Shown: one piece after another, positions 34,850-47,731 of the stretch | Layout of the letters: each line of letters opens with the position of its first letter | Position numbering within the stretch: the first letter of the stretch is position 1 | Assembly: GCF_002865645.1 (NCBI RefSeq) | Contig: NW_020194515.1 | Span: forward strand, 1-64,000 | Source: Hyaloscypha bicolor E | Lineage: Eukaryota > Ascomycota > Leotiomycetes > Helotiales > Hyaloscyphaceae | Direction: 5' to 3' | Length of the DNA: 64,000 bases | The notes under the pieces: model-generated | What the model was told of the DNA's origin: nothing | Databases searched by the model: none | Seen by the model: only the letters and a program-made list of their open reading frames with translations | Position numbers and translations under genes: made by a program

Positions 34850-37800
34850 TAAATAATACTTATCTAATTAGTTTTTAATAAGTATAAATATAATATATTA
34901 TAATTACTCCTATACTAGTTAACTAATATTAGAATAAAAGAAAGCCCTAGAATAACTAGGTAAAAAAGCCCTAAACTAGCCAGGTAAGTAAATAGGCTAG
35001 TAATTTTATTACTAAATAAAGACTTATAAGAAAGCAAGTTCCAGAATAACTAGGCAAGTCAGAAGAAGCTATAGTACGAGATATTACTAGTATATTACTA
35101 GAAAATAAACTAGAGCCTCTTATTAAGTCTCCTAAAAGATTTAAATATCTTATTAATACTTATAATAAAAGAAATACTTTCTTTTAGAAAGCCAAGAAAA
35201 AAGAAAGACCTGCTTTATTAAAAGCAGATTTCCAAGAATTACTTTAAAGCCTAGAGGCTTTATATAAAGAAATTATTAAGCTAATTCTAAAGATATATAA
35301 TATTCTTGCCTATAGCAAGAATTATTATAATTAGCTAAGAGAAACTAAATAAGTTCTATAAAAAAATAAAGCTATTATTAAGAAGCTTATTATATAGTTT
35401 ATAAGAATAACTAGTTTCTCTATTTTAGAAAATAAATATTTAGTTAAATTCTCTAACTTTTCTATTTTTAAAAATATAACTAAGAATAGTATTACTTTTA
35501 ATAATTAGTTAGTTTAGATTAAAAATAAGCTTTATAATAACTCTAATATTTACTAAATAAAGAACCTTAAGATTATTTATATTTCCGGCTATATAAGTAG
35601 TTATATTCTTATACTAATCTCTTTTTATTTAAACTAGAATAATTAATATATATACGAGATTATTAGAGAATTATATATTTATCTAGAAAAGCTATATAGT
35701 AATCTAAATAAGAAATATAATACTTAATAAGTTTTTAAAAAGCTATTTATAAAAAAGAGTTAGACTTTTTAGAAATTCTATATCCTATTCCTAAAATATA
35801 TAATAAATAGAAATATTAATTTATAAGATCTTAAGAATAACCTAAATAATAAGCTTACCTAAAAGCTTTAAGAAACTATAGCTATATATTATAATAATCC
35901 GGCTATTTATATTATAGAGTTTATATAATACTATACTATAAATAATTAGTAAATCCGAGCTTATTATAAAAAGAAAGACTAGGTATTTAAGAAAGCTAAT
36001 AAAAATATAGATAAGCCAAGTTTAGGAAATACTTCTTATATAAAGCCTGCTTCTAAGATTCTAGTAATAAATAAGCCTATTACTTTAAAGCTCGGATCCT
36101 TAAATTTCAAGTACTATAATTATAATAGATTTAGTTATATATCTAGAAGCTATTTAGAGCCTAAGACTAAATATATAAAGCAAGTTTTAGTAGCTAAGCT
36201 AGTAATACTTATTATAAGTAAGCTATCTAAGAATATAAAATAGGGAAATAAGAATCCCTAAAAAAAAGTTTTCTTTTTAGGGCTATATTATATAAATATA
36301 GTAAAAATTAATCTAAGCTAATTACTAGAAAATAAAGTATTTATATTTCCTTATATAATTAGTAATAATAAATTAGGTATTAAGATTTCTTTTCTTATTA
36401 ATATTAAAGTAAATAAATATACTTTTATTAATTTCAAGTTTATAAAAATAATTAAATAATTTCTAGATATTAAGCCTATTTAATTAGTATTACCCTATAA
36501 TATAAAAGAATTTAATAATAAGTAAGTTATATCTATTATTTATTATATTAAGCTTATGCTTTTAGTTAATAAATAAAAGGTCCTAGTATCTATACTAGTT
36601 ATAGAACTAGGAAAATATAATATGATTTTTATTATAATAAGGTAATATTATAGTAGTAATAAAGAGCTTGAATTAAGCTAAAGGCTATATACCGGGCTAA
36701 AAGCACTGGCTATATACTAAGTCACGTGTAATGGTACCACGTGACTAGTACCACGTAATAATTTTGGGATAATAATAGTTTATAAATACTAGTATCCTAA
36801 TTAATTATAAGAATAGAAGATTAATTTAGCTAGATAATTAGCCTAGAAAAAAGAATTAGAATAAGGTCTTAACTATTATATATAAGAACTTAAAACCTAG
36901 AAAAAGTAACTAGTATTAAGAAAATATAAATAAAAGAAATAAAGTTATAGTTATAAATAAGTCCTAGAAACCTTAGCTTATAAAAAGGAAACTCTTTTAT
37001 TATTTTCCTAATCCGGGCTCAGAAAGCTATATATAATAAAAGAATTAAGCTTAATATTATAGAGAAATATAAGTAGCCTTAGGAAATATAAAGGTTTCTT
37101 CTAAGTTAGAAATAGAAATATTAAAATTATATTATTTAAAGGAAAGCTATAAGAGCTAGTTAAGGCCTATAATTAATATTATAGATATCTTACTAGCTAT
37201 TTTTTAGATAAACCTATAGAAAAAAAAGAATCTTTTTTTTATAATATTATTTTTCGAGATTAATAAAGAGCTAGAATTATAGTAAGAAAATAAGTTTATT
37301 TCGGGCAAATAATAGCCAGGAGAAATAAAGCTATAGTAGCTAATAAAAGTCTTATTAGAGAAGCTTAAGGATTTTATAAATATTTTCTTAAAGAAAGTAT
37401 TAAATATCTTATTCCCGTATTAATTATATAATTATAAGATTTAGATTAATAATTCTAAAGGCCTAAAGAGTCTAGAATATTTCCCGCTTTATTAATAGTT
37501 AATCTATAAGCTATAGGAAATTAAGTATTTCCTTAAAGAGAACCTTTAATAGGGCTTTATTAAGCTAAGCTAGTCTTTTTTTATATTCTTAATTCTTTTT
37601 ATAAAGAAGACTAACGAATCTCTCTAATTTTATATTAATTATTATAAGCTAAATAACTTAATATAAAAGAATTATTATTCTCTTTCTTTTATTTATGAGA
37701 TTCTTATATAACTAACTTAAGCTAAGGTCTATATAAAGCTAGATATTTAGTAAGTATTTTATTAGATCTAAATAGATCTAGAATTAGAAGAACTTATAAT

Positions 37801-40330
37801 ATTTTATATGAGATATAGGTCCTATAAATATAAAGTTCTTTAGAAAGGCCTAACTAATAGCCCTATTATATATTAGAGATATATAAATAATATTTTCTTT
37901 AATTACCTTAATATTTTTATATAGCTTATTTAAATAATATTCTAATTTACTCGAATAATTCTCTAGAATATAAAGACTATATATAAAAGGTTCTTTAGTA
38001 ATTATAGAATACTAGCCTCTAAATAAATATTAAGAAATCAGAGTTTAAGATTACTTATATAAAGTATCTAGGCTTTATTATTTTTACTAGAGATATTAAA
38101 ATAAATTTAGATAAAATAATAGTTATTAAGAACTAGTAATTATTAAAAATAATTAAAGAAATATAAGGCTTTCTAAGTTTTTATAACTTTTATTAGTACT
38201 TTATTATAAAATATAGCTATATAATAAAGTCCCTAATAACTCTAATATATAAGGGAGTTCTATTTAAATAAATAGATTAGTATTAAGAAGATTTTATTAA
38301 GCTAAAGTAAGCTATATTCTTAGTACTAATTCTATATTACTATAACTCGAATTTCCTTACTATAATTAAAACAGATATATTAAATAAAGTTATAGCCGGT
38401 ATTTTCTTATAATAAAACCCCTAAATAGAACTCTAGTATCTAATAATGTTTTTCTCTAAAACTATATAGTTAGTAAAGCTAAACTATAATATTTATAATA
38501 AAAAGATACTTGCTATTATTTTCTCTTTAATTAAATAATAAGCGGAACTAGAAAGCTTATAAGAGATATTCTTTATAATTTACTTAGATTACTAAGCTCT
38601 CGAGTATTTTATAATTATAAAGAAGCTCTTAATAAAATAAGCTTACTAGATAAAGTTTTTTTTTTATTATTATTTTAAGCTTATATATTAGGTAAGTAAG
38701 TTAAATAAATAAGTAAATGCCTTAAATAGGAAATATAAGAATATAATTACCTAGAATAAGGTAATAATAACTTACTAGATCCAAATTCTCTTCCTATAAT
38801 AAAAGATTAATAATAATATTATATGAGATTTCTAGTTAGCCCTAATTAAGGCCTTAGTAAATCCGGTTTAGGAAGAAACCTAGTATAATAGTATCTAGTT
38901 AATAAATAAGCTATTAAGTAAGAACCGAGAATTATTAGAGCTAGAAAAATTATAAGATAAGGCAAGAAATAAAAAGAAAGATACTTAAATATTATAAGAT
39001 AGCCTCTTTTTATAATATAGTAAACTATTTATATCTAATAATATAATAATATCTGAAATACCCTTATATATTATTCTTATTTAGGAGATATATATATAGC
39101 CTCTAATAAAATACCCAGAATAAACTAAGCTTTAATAGCTTTTTTAGGCTTACTATTATTAGCTAGGCTAAGGTATAGATATTAATTAATATAGAGATAA
39201 CTACTATATTTATTAATAATTTTATATTTCTAGAAATAAGAAGCTAGGGCTCTTATATTTATTACTAGTTCCTAACTATTTCTAGTAATATATATTAGTA
39301 AATTTCAAGAAATACCTAAAAAATAGAAATAAGTATAATATAATAGTAATTTTTATTAATTACCTAAGCAAGTACCCTATTATAATTTCTATTTGAGATA
39401 TAATAATAACTAAAGAATTAGTATTCCTATTTCTTATTTATATAATTTACTAAATTAGTATTTCGGAAACTATAATATCTAATTAAGGCCTCTAGTTTAT
39501 ATTAGATTTCTAAAGCGAGTTCTATAAATATATTAGTATAAAGCTCAAGTTATTAATTACTAATTATTCCCAAACTAATAGCTAAATAAAGATTATTAAC
39601 TAGTACTTTAACTAATAGCTATATTCCTATATGAATTACTACTAGAATAATTAGAATAAATAAGTAATAATAATTAATTACTAGTAAATAGCTCTAGTTT
39701 ATAAGACTATAGGCTAATTCTTGTTTTTTTATAAAAAAGAACTATAAATTATAGATATTATTTAATTAAGAAACCCAAATATAATTAGATATCCCGAAAA
39801 AAGAATTAAATAAATAGAAAATAAAGGCCCTAGTAATATAGCTTTATAAATTATAATAAAAAATATAAAAGAATATAATATAAGTATAAAAATATTATAT
39901 TATTTAAGCTAATAAATACTACTAATTAGTAAACTTCGAAATAAGAAATAAGATATAAATTATTACTAAATACTAGAAAAATAATTATTCGAGCTATAAG
40001 CTAGCTTATTAAATAGAAGAACTATATGAAATCCTGAAATAAGTAGAATATTCTTTTAGATTTAAGCTTCCGGAATTAATAAGAATATATCCGGTATTTT
40101 ATATAAAAAAGCTATATAAAAATCTAGGTAATTCTTTTTCTAAATAAGCAAATCCGGAGCCTCTATTATTAGAATTATAAAACGGGGAAATAGAATATAA
40201 AGTTTAAGAAATATAAGTAGTAAAACTATTTTATAAGAAGCTAAAATACTAAGTCTAATAAAAAGAATAAAACCCAGATCCGGAATAATATCCTGCTTCC
40301 TTATTAAATAATTAATACTCTAGCTCTTTA
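34850..40330 (+). pseudogene. Element V gag-pol remnant
   Basis: Degraded polyprotein with gag, zinc knuckle, reverse transcriptase and a C-terminal chromodomain (YKVQEIQVVKLFYKKLKY, then NPDPE and YPAS after replacing stops by Gln/Trp). Many RIP stops. Confidence 0.8.
36706..36750 (+). repeat. 45-bp segment shared with 9311-9355
   Basis: Near-identical copy that retains CACGTG twice although its surroundings have lost almost all CpA/TpG. Confidence 0.7.
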
Positions 40331-40554
40331 GAGCTTTTATAATAAGAACCCCGAATAGCTAGAACTACTCTAGAATTTCCCTTATTAGTTAGATTATATT
40401 AAGAATAATATATTACTAAAACTATATAATATAAATAGAAATTCTTTAAAATTATATATAAAAAGCTCTAGCCTTTAATATATAACCTATAATTTGGAAA
40501 TTTAATAGAGACTTTTAAAGCTTAAGAACGAGTTTATTTTAAGAAAAGAAGTAA

Positions 40555-40814
40555 TATTATAGTTATTATAATATATAGTACTAGTAAGAATTAGACTAAA
40601 GCTAAAAAGATATCTAATATCTAAATAAGATATTTATAGTTACCTAATTATTACACGTGACCCCGAGCTTAAGCTAGTATATAAGTCCGTATATAGCTTA
40701 TAATTATTTAGATCCGAGGCTTCTTTAAGATCCTTTTCTTTTTTTAGCTTTAAATTATTAAAATAGAAATAGTCTAATTATATTTTCTAGGCTCTAGATC
40801 TTATATTTATAATA
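40555..40814 (+). repeat. 3' LTR of element V
   Basis: 260 bp. Retains TTACACGTGACC where the 5' LTR has TTATATATAACC, so it is less mutated at four RIP sites. Confidence 0.9.
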
Positions 40815-40819
40815 TATAT

Positions 40820-41024
40820 TATAATAGCGGAATTAATATAATAGTTAAAGGCTTAAAGTTTAAAGAATCTTATATATTAGAAAATATTAAGTTATAAAAT
40901 AAAATAGGGAAAATACTTTAACTTTTAGTATTATTCTATCTAAGTAATTCCGGCTTAGCTTTATTTTATATCTATTTCTAATATCCTGTCCTTAGTAGAT
41001 TATATTCTTATACTAGCTATTATA
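40820..41024 (-). repeat. 3' LTR of element VI
   Basis: 205 bp, same length as its partner; begins one TSD (5 bp) after the end of element V. Confidence 0.9.
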
Positions 41025-41689
41025 TTATTTTTCCCCTAAAGAAAAGTCTAAATACTCTTATTTAAGGAATTATTTAGCTATAGTATAGAAAAGAAAAAAG
41101 AGGAAATAATAGCTATTAATCCCATTTTATCTAATTCTCCTAGCTTACTTATAATTAAAGTATAATCTTAATTTTACTAAAATAATCCAGTTTCTAGTAT
41201 ATTATAGCTAATTCTTAGTATTTATTACTTGTATTATACTTATACCTATATTAATAATATAATCTGGAAGTACTATATAGGCTATAGCTAATATTAGAAC
41301 TATTATTATTAGGCGGTCTTTAAATAGAGATAGTAGATCGAGTTTATTTATTAATATAGGCTTTAATATAATAGCTTATTTGCTTTTATTCTTAGTTAGG
41401 GTAATAATATTTGGCTTAATTATATTATTTCTAAGCTACTTAATTAACTTCTAGGCCTTCTTAAGCTTAATATATATATTCTCAAGTTATTTCTCTATAA
41501 TAAAGACTTATATATTAAGGGTAACTATTTGAGCTACTTTATTATTAAATTCCCGGGCCTTAAGCTATATAATTTTGGTTTTATAAAAGCTTTTAAAGGG
41601 TTTTCCGATTTCCTAAATAGTATTATCTACTAATTCATTAATATCTATAGAGTATTACTTCTTTAATTCGGCTTTTAGAATTATTTACT

Positions 41690-42105
41690 AGCTTTTGGTT
41701 TTAGACTAGTATTTTATATAATAATTATTACTTAATACTATATATTTTCTAGTTATAATAGGTATCTTAATACTAGTTTAGCTACCTTTATTATAGTTAG
41801 AGTTTCCTTTATTACTAGAAGTCTTTCTATTCTTAGTCTTTTTATTATTAGAATTCTTACTATTATCTAATATCTTATATTTCTTAAATAAGCTAGCCTT
41901 ATTCTTTTTTGCCTTTTTAGTATTTAGCTCTATAAGATTAATTAGATAGCCCTTATTAGTACTATTTATTCTGCTTATTTAATTATTAGACTTATTATTA
42001 CTAATAACTAAAACCTCTATTTTATTATTCTTAGAATATTTTATTAAGATATCCTTTATAGTAATTTCAGGTATATTCTCAAGAATAGTACGGGCTATAT
42101 TCTAT
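41690..42105 (-). pseudogene. Extra frame downstream of chromodomain in element VI
   Basis: About 138 minus-strand codons with only a few stops, all TAA/TAG-type. It starts IARTILENIPEITIKDILIK and becomes Lys/Asn/Ser-rich. Located between chromodomain and 3' LTR, where chromoviruses usually have only a short untranslated region. Unrecognised. Confidence 0.4.
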
Positions 42106-42679
42106 ATATTAACCTGTTCTTAGATAAGAGAATTACTATTTTCATTTATAAAGGTAATTTGACTAGTAATTATATTAATAATAATAGTAACTACTAAACT
42201 TGAGATATTACTACTATTACTTAAGTTATCCAGGATCTAGTAAGTAGCCTTATTTAGTCCGGCTATAGATAATATATTACCGGGATTTCTTATTTATTTC
42301 GTCTTTATTAATAGTTCTATTAAGGTAGTAATAGTAGTATAAATAGTTAAGGTTATAAAGATTAAAGTAATTAGAGAAGTTTCCCTCGATTTTTAATAAT
42401 ATTTCGAACTAATATAGGCAAGTATTTATCTTTAGCTTAGCTTTAAGAATTTACTTTTTTTTATAATTTGCCTAGATAGTAAAGTATAATCTAGTATAGT
42501 AAAGAAAGATATTTTACCCAGATTTCTGGAAAAGAAAATAGGTACTAATATAGTAAAATAAAGGAAATATACTAGGGTTTAGATAAAACCCGGGAAATAT
42601 CTAGATTTTTCTTCTCTTCTTCTAATTATAGAGGCCTTATTATTAAGGTTTATTATTATCTGGGTAATCTTTATTAAAC

Positions 42680-43760
42680 TCGTCCTCTTTAGTATATTAA
42701 ATCCATTTATTTAGCCGGATAGGAGATCCTGTTTTGCCAGGGTTCTACTTATGAAATTTATATAGTTTAAATACTAAGTTCTTAAAGTTTAATATAAGGT
42801 ACTATTTATTATCTATATCCCATTTCTTCTATTTAACCTTATAATAAAGCTTACTATAAAGTACCTTAGAAGAGAGGATTTTTTCGACTTCTTATTCGAG
42901 TTTACTATTAACTTTAGTAGAACTAGGCTCTTTATTAATCTAGCCGGATAGTAAATTAATAGAATTCTTATAAAGTCTATTTATATAGAAAATTAGCCAA
43001 ATCCTATATAATAAGGAAAGATCTAATTAATATAAATAGCCGATTATTTTATTAATCTTAAATAGTCTAGTAAGGAGGTAGTCTAATTTATTAGATAAAT
43101 AGTTCGTTTTCTATATCTTTTTAATTATATAAATTATATTTCCTGAATTAAAGTCCGGTTCTTACTATTTCTTATTAGCTTATTTAGCTTAATGCTTTTA
43201 AGCTACTATTATATATTCTCGGATATAATTAATAGTAATATTAATTCTCTTAGTTTACTATTATATTTCCTTCTAATTAAGTTTCTTTCTTGGTATTTTA
43301 AACTCTATTATTAGTAGTATCTAGTTAAAGTTTAGCCTGGGTTTATATTTATAATTAACTATTAAGGGAAATAAGCTAGTTAATTTATATAAGTAGGCGA
43401 TATCTATAGTATTAAGTACTAGAAATAAATCTGCCTAATTATTCTAGAAATAATTAATAAAGAAGTAAAGTCGGGTATTAATAATCTAGTTAATAATTTC
43501 TATTTATCTATTAGTTTAGGTATATTCCGTAATTAAGAGCTTTAGCTTAATTCTGGTTAATCTTAATAGTTTATTTATAAAGTCTGAAATAAATTAGAGT
43601 CCTTAGTTACTTATAATAGTAAGGGGAGATTCTCGGAATTACTAGATATAGTAATAGAACAGGTTAGTAGTAGTTCTAGCTATAGTATTCTTGGATCCCG
43701 GCAGGCTTTCTAGTACGAGGTAGTATTTAATAGCAAGTGGTTTTTACTAGTTATTTCTCC
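42680..43760 (-). pseudogene. Element VI integrase core and chromodomain remnant
   Basis: Legible motifs: LESLPGSKNTIA, LFYYYI, LTIISN (catalytic ISD), FISDFINKLLRLTRIKLKL, then a chromodomain with VEKILSSKVLYSKLYYKVK, WDIDNK-stop-Y and NFKNLVFKLYKFHK-stop-NPGK. Frames are interrupted by a few RIP stops only. Confidence 0.8.
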
Positions 43761-43799
43761 TGGAATTACTAATTTTTAATTAAGAGAAGCCTGTTTTCT

Positions 43800-44750
43800 T
43801 ATTTTATATACTATTTAGTAAGGTCCCTAAAAGTATTAAACTTCTTATTACCCAAGCTCTTAAATAGCTCGAGATTTATTTTATTTATTAAGTTATTATA
43901 TTAATTATCTAGTAACTTCCCTAGTTTTATTATTAAGCGAGTAAACTCTATCTAGAATACCGGAAATAGCTTGTCTCTTTATCTCAGGTACTAGTATACC
44001 TCTTTTACTTCCTGGTATTCTATCTCTTTACTTTTATTATAAGCTTACTAGAGAATCTTAAAAATCTATTTAGTAATTAAAATCTATCTAACTAATCTAG
44101 ATTCTAGTTAATTACGGATAAAGTTATAGGTATCTCTAGTAACTAGTTATACTATATAAGTAATTTTTAGTAGTTTGCTATTAAATTCAGAGAAGTTCTA
44201 TATTAGTTTATTCCTTATATTAAATATCTAATTATTAATCTAATAATTGTTTTTACTTATAAATAGGGCAGGATTCTTAATTCTAATAAGCTATAGTTAA
44301 TTACTATAGACTAAAAGTAGGAGAAAGCCTTAGTATTAGCCCCCAAATAGTTCTCCTAACGGGAATCTATAGTATTTCTAAATATTTACTTACTTAGATC
44401 TCTATTTTATTACTTCTTCTTATACTAGTCTTTCTTTTATATGAAATCGACTAGTAATTACCTCTAGCTCATTGACTTTCTTAGTAAGTTAGTTAATATA
44501 TAAGTGAAATTTCTAGTAGTATTTTACTTATTTATTAGCTATAAAGCGGTATTTATTAATAAGGTTATCCTATATAAGTAATCTCTACTAGGCCTTATTT
44601 ATTTTCGGAGTATTTATACTAATTTTGAGTTCCAAGTCGGCTAGTTACTCCTTAATATCTTCTTTCAGGATAGTATTATAATAGCTTTCCTAGTAATATA
44701 GGTTTATAATATTAAAATCCGGCTTTTCTATTTTATTATACTAGGGCCTC
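43800..44750 (-). pseudogene. Element VI gag remnant
   Basis: Frame with few stops containing AYNKSKEIEYQEVKEVY, KLFPVF, IEFTRLIIKLGKLLD and INLELFKSLGNKKFNTF, the helical capsid pattern of Gypsy gag. It leads abruptly into integrase sequence near 43790. Confidence 0.75.
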
Positions 44751-45335
44751 TTATCTAATATACCTATAGTAATAGTACTTGACCCCGGGCTATCTATAGT
44801 AGCTTTAGAAGAAATATTAACTATAGAGATAAGTACTAAGTAAGTTCTTCTTATTTAATATTAATAAATTATAACTAATTATTATTTTATCTAGTTTTAA
44901 ATTAGTAAACTAAAACTAACTATTATCTTTTCTTATTTTAAATTAGTAAACTATTACTAATTCTTCCTATACTAGGGAAAAGGGCCGGTTCTTTTACTCT
45001 TATTAATATTAAGGAAATATTATCTACTCTAGTTAAGAATCAGACTCCGAAATTAACCGGGTTATAAAGAATAATATCTTTCTTCTTTTATATTAGCAAA
45101 GAACTAATTACTAGGAGAGAAATATTATTTGCTCTAGTTAAGGGTCAGGCTTCGAGATTAATTAGGTTATAGAGAATATTATATTTCTAGTTAAGCTCTC
45201 TAGTTCTTTATAGTTCGAGGAGATTATTAAATATTAAAAGCGGTATTCTGTTTTTGCTTTCTAAGAACAAATATAAGTCCTTTACTAGTAGTATTATATT
45301 ACCTCTATAGGCCGAGTTAAATAAGCTTAGTATTA

Positions 45336-45540
45336 TATAATAGCAAGATTAATATAATAGTTAAAGGCTTAAAGTTTAAAGAATCTTATATATTAGAAAA
45401 TACTAAGCTATAAAATAAAGTAGAAAAAATGCCTTGACTTTTAATATTATTTTATCTAAATAATTCTGGCTTAGCTTCGTTTTATACCTGTTTCTAATAT
45501 CTTATTCTTAGTAAATTATACCCTTATACTAGCTATTATA
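45336..45540 (-). repeat. 5' LTR of element VI
   Basis: 205 bp; AATACTAAGCT at 45399-45409 is the exact reverse complement of 45324-45334 just outside the LTR. Confidence 0.9.
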
Positions 45541-46479
45541 CGTATCTTAGAATAAGAAATAAAGCCTCTTAAAATATAGGAATCTTTTATATAACTAAAA
45601 GTAATAAAGAGAAAAGCTCGGGTTATATTAAATATTAAATTCAAATATTAAAAAATAAATTAAAATATTCTAGCTATTTATAGCCGAGATAAGATTATAG
45701 GATTTAAGCTTAAGAATTAATAAGGGAATATTATACTATTATTTCTAATTAATAATAAGATATATTTTTAAGAAATAAATAATATAGATTTCTAGCTTAT
45801 TATTATATTCCTTAATATTAATAAGCTTAGATAAATACTAGAACTTAAAATTAAAGAAAATAATAATATTTATAATAAGAAAAATATTAATAAATATAAA
45901 ACTATTTATTCTAAAATTAATAAGAGAAAAGATATTAACTAAATATTTATTATAAAATAAGCTATAAAATATAATTAAATATAGTTCTTTTATTAACTAG
46001 TTTAGGTTAATCTTTATAAGATTAATTTTAAGTTTATCTAAAAAGAAATCTTTTTCTAGATATTTTTATTTCCTAATATATTATTTATATTAGTTTCTAT
46101 AAGCTTATTATTCTTTTCTAGTTCTTTAATATTAGTAATATACTTTAGTATTAGATAATTATAGGCTATATAACTAGTTTAAAAATAATTAAAGTAAATT
46201 AAGATTAAAATAGAAATACTTTTTTTTTAATAACTAGCTTATTAATAATTAGAAATATTTGAATTAGTATAAAGATATAAGAAGTTATTATATAAAGCTT
46301 AGAAATAGTAAATATAGAAATATTAGAAATTAAAAAAATAATAATAACTTAAGCTTTAATATATTTTCTAAAGCTTTTATAAATCTATAATATTTTTATT
46401 TCGGAATTAACTAATAAGACTATATAATATAAGTTATAGAATATATAAATAAAATAGTACTAGCTTATAAGTTATTCTT

Positions 46480-47060
46480 AAAAAAAAGTATTAGCTTATT
46501 ATATAGCTTATTAAAATAGTTCTATAAATAGATCTAAGCTTTATTTACTAAATAAATAAACTTAATCTTAAACTTATAAAAAGTTTAAATCTTATTTATT
46601 TATAGCTTCTTATATTTATATTTAGCTTTATATATATAATAAGAATTAATAAAGTATTTATTAAAATAATTAATTATTTCTATAACTATTTTAAAAGAAT
46701 TAATAATATTAGGCTTATATTAAATATATAAATAATATTAGGTATTATTTTTAGTATAATTAAAAATATAATATATATAAGTATTCTTATTTATATAATA
46801 GTTTATATTAATTTTAAATTTATTAATAATCTAGATTTACTAATAATTATAAATTAGGTTTTTATTATTATTAAGCTTTAAGAAATCCGGAATTTTTATA
46901 AAATAGAACTTATTATATTTAGAAATTTCTCTAGCTAGATATACTTATTTAACTAAATAAACTAGAAGGTTAGGTATTATATTATAATATTTAAATTAAA
47001 AATAGATATTATCCGGAATATAATCTTTATTAATAAAATATTTTCGGGAAAGCTTTTTTA
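46480..47060 (-). pseudogene. Element II gag remnant
   Basis: Minus-strand frame reads FIKIPDFLKLNNNKNLIYNY, then KFKININYYINKNTYIYY, NSFKIVIEIINYFNKYF and KAKYKYKKL. The pattern (PDPP-x-F-x-DGKD...YDEW...A-x-YI...LD-x-YL-x-KIF-x-DP) is that of fungal Gypsy gag. Stops are TAA/TAG at expected Gln/Trp sites. Confidence 0.75.
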
Positions 47061-47425
47061 TATTAAGTAAGTAAGCTAGACTAATAGCTAAGCTATTTAG
47101 AGTTATATAATTAATCTAAATATTTATCTAAATTTTAATTTAAGCTTATTATAATATAAGTATATTAGAATAAATATTAGATAAAATAAGTAATTCTTTT
47201 AAGATAAAAGATTTTATTTTAAAGATATTTTTAATACCGGAAATAAGAAATAGAATTATAGAATATAAATAAAAACCCTTAGAAAGACTATTAGTATAAG
47301 AGGCTATATTAAAGATATTAGATATATATAATTTATATATAAGAAATTATTTTTTAAAAGCAAATAATTATTTTAGAGAAAATATTCTAGAGCTTTTTTA
47401 GATAAAAAGAAAAAGCTTAGTTTAA

Positions 47426-47731
47426 TATTATAGACTTATAAAAAAAGCCTATAAATAAGGTATTTATAAAAGAACTATTTATTAAAAAAACTAAGCTAAG
47501 AAAAAAAAAGAATCTCGAACTAAAGTCTCTTAAGTATTTATAATTCTTTATTTATAGTCTGGCCTAATAGAATTTAATATCCTAAATTTCCTAAAATATA
47601 ACTTCTTTTAGCTTAATTATATATAACTATTATATAACCCTAGATACTAGATATCTAATATTAGGCTTAGATACTAAATACTAGATACTAAATATTAGAT
47701 ATTAGACTAGGTAAAATATGAAATTATAATA
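47426..47731 (-). repeat. 5' LTR of element II
   Basis: 306 bp; its outer end is partly included in a 170-bp tandem duplication. Confidence 0.9.

Larger units (their letters stand above)
34530..40814 (+). mobile_element. Element V: Ty3/Gypsy chromovirus (family C)
   Basis: LTRs 34530-34809 (280 bp) and 40555-40814 (260 bp, 20-bp internal deletion), both beginning TATTATAG and ending TATAATA. Flanks are TATAT on each side (34525-34529 and 40815-40819). Internally: gag with a zinc knuckle whose ligands are all mutated (36112-36153 reads YYNYNRFSYISRSY for C-x2-C-x4-H-x4-C), reverse transcriptase at ~37600-37970 (KLDI, YKYKVL, then NNILIY for DDILIY), and a chromodomain at ~40190-40330. It sits in element II between gag and reverse transcriptase. 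Confidence 0.9.
40820..45540 (-). mobile_element. Element VI: internally deleted chromovirus (family D)
   Basis: LTRs 40820-41024 and 45336-45540, 205 bp each, with 9-bp inverted ends TATAATAGC...GCTATTATA (ancestral TGTAATAGC...GCTATTACA). Flanks are TATAT (40815-40819) and CGTAT (45541-45545), differing by RIP-type changes. Total 4.72 kb. On the minus strand gag (~43800-44750) is followed directly by the second half of an integrase core (~43440-43760: SPLTIISN then GL-stop-FISDFINKLLRL) and a chromodomain (~42680-42900: VEKILSSKVLYSKLYYKVK). Protease, reverse transcriptase, RNase H and the first integrase Asp region are missing. It looks the least RIP-mutated element of the nest. Confidence 0.88.
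14719..47731 (-). mobile_element. Element II: Ty3/Gypsy chromovirus (family B) inserted in element I
   Basis: LTRs of exactly 306 bp at 14719-15024 and 47426-47731, each with TGTTATA...TATAACA-type ends (now TATTATA...TATAATA), flanked by a perfect GTTTC duplication (14714-14718 and 47732-47736). It is itself split by elements III, V and VI; its own DNA is 14719-16991, 32907-34529 and 45546-47731, about 6.1 kb. On the minus strand it reads, right to left, gag (~46480-47060), reverse transcriptase (~33450-34080), RNase H (~16700-16986) and chromodomain (~15090-15310). All carry RIP stops. Confidence 0.92.
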
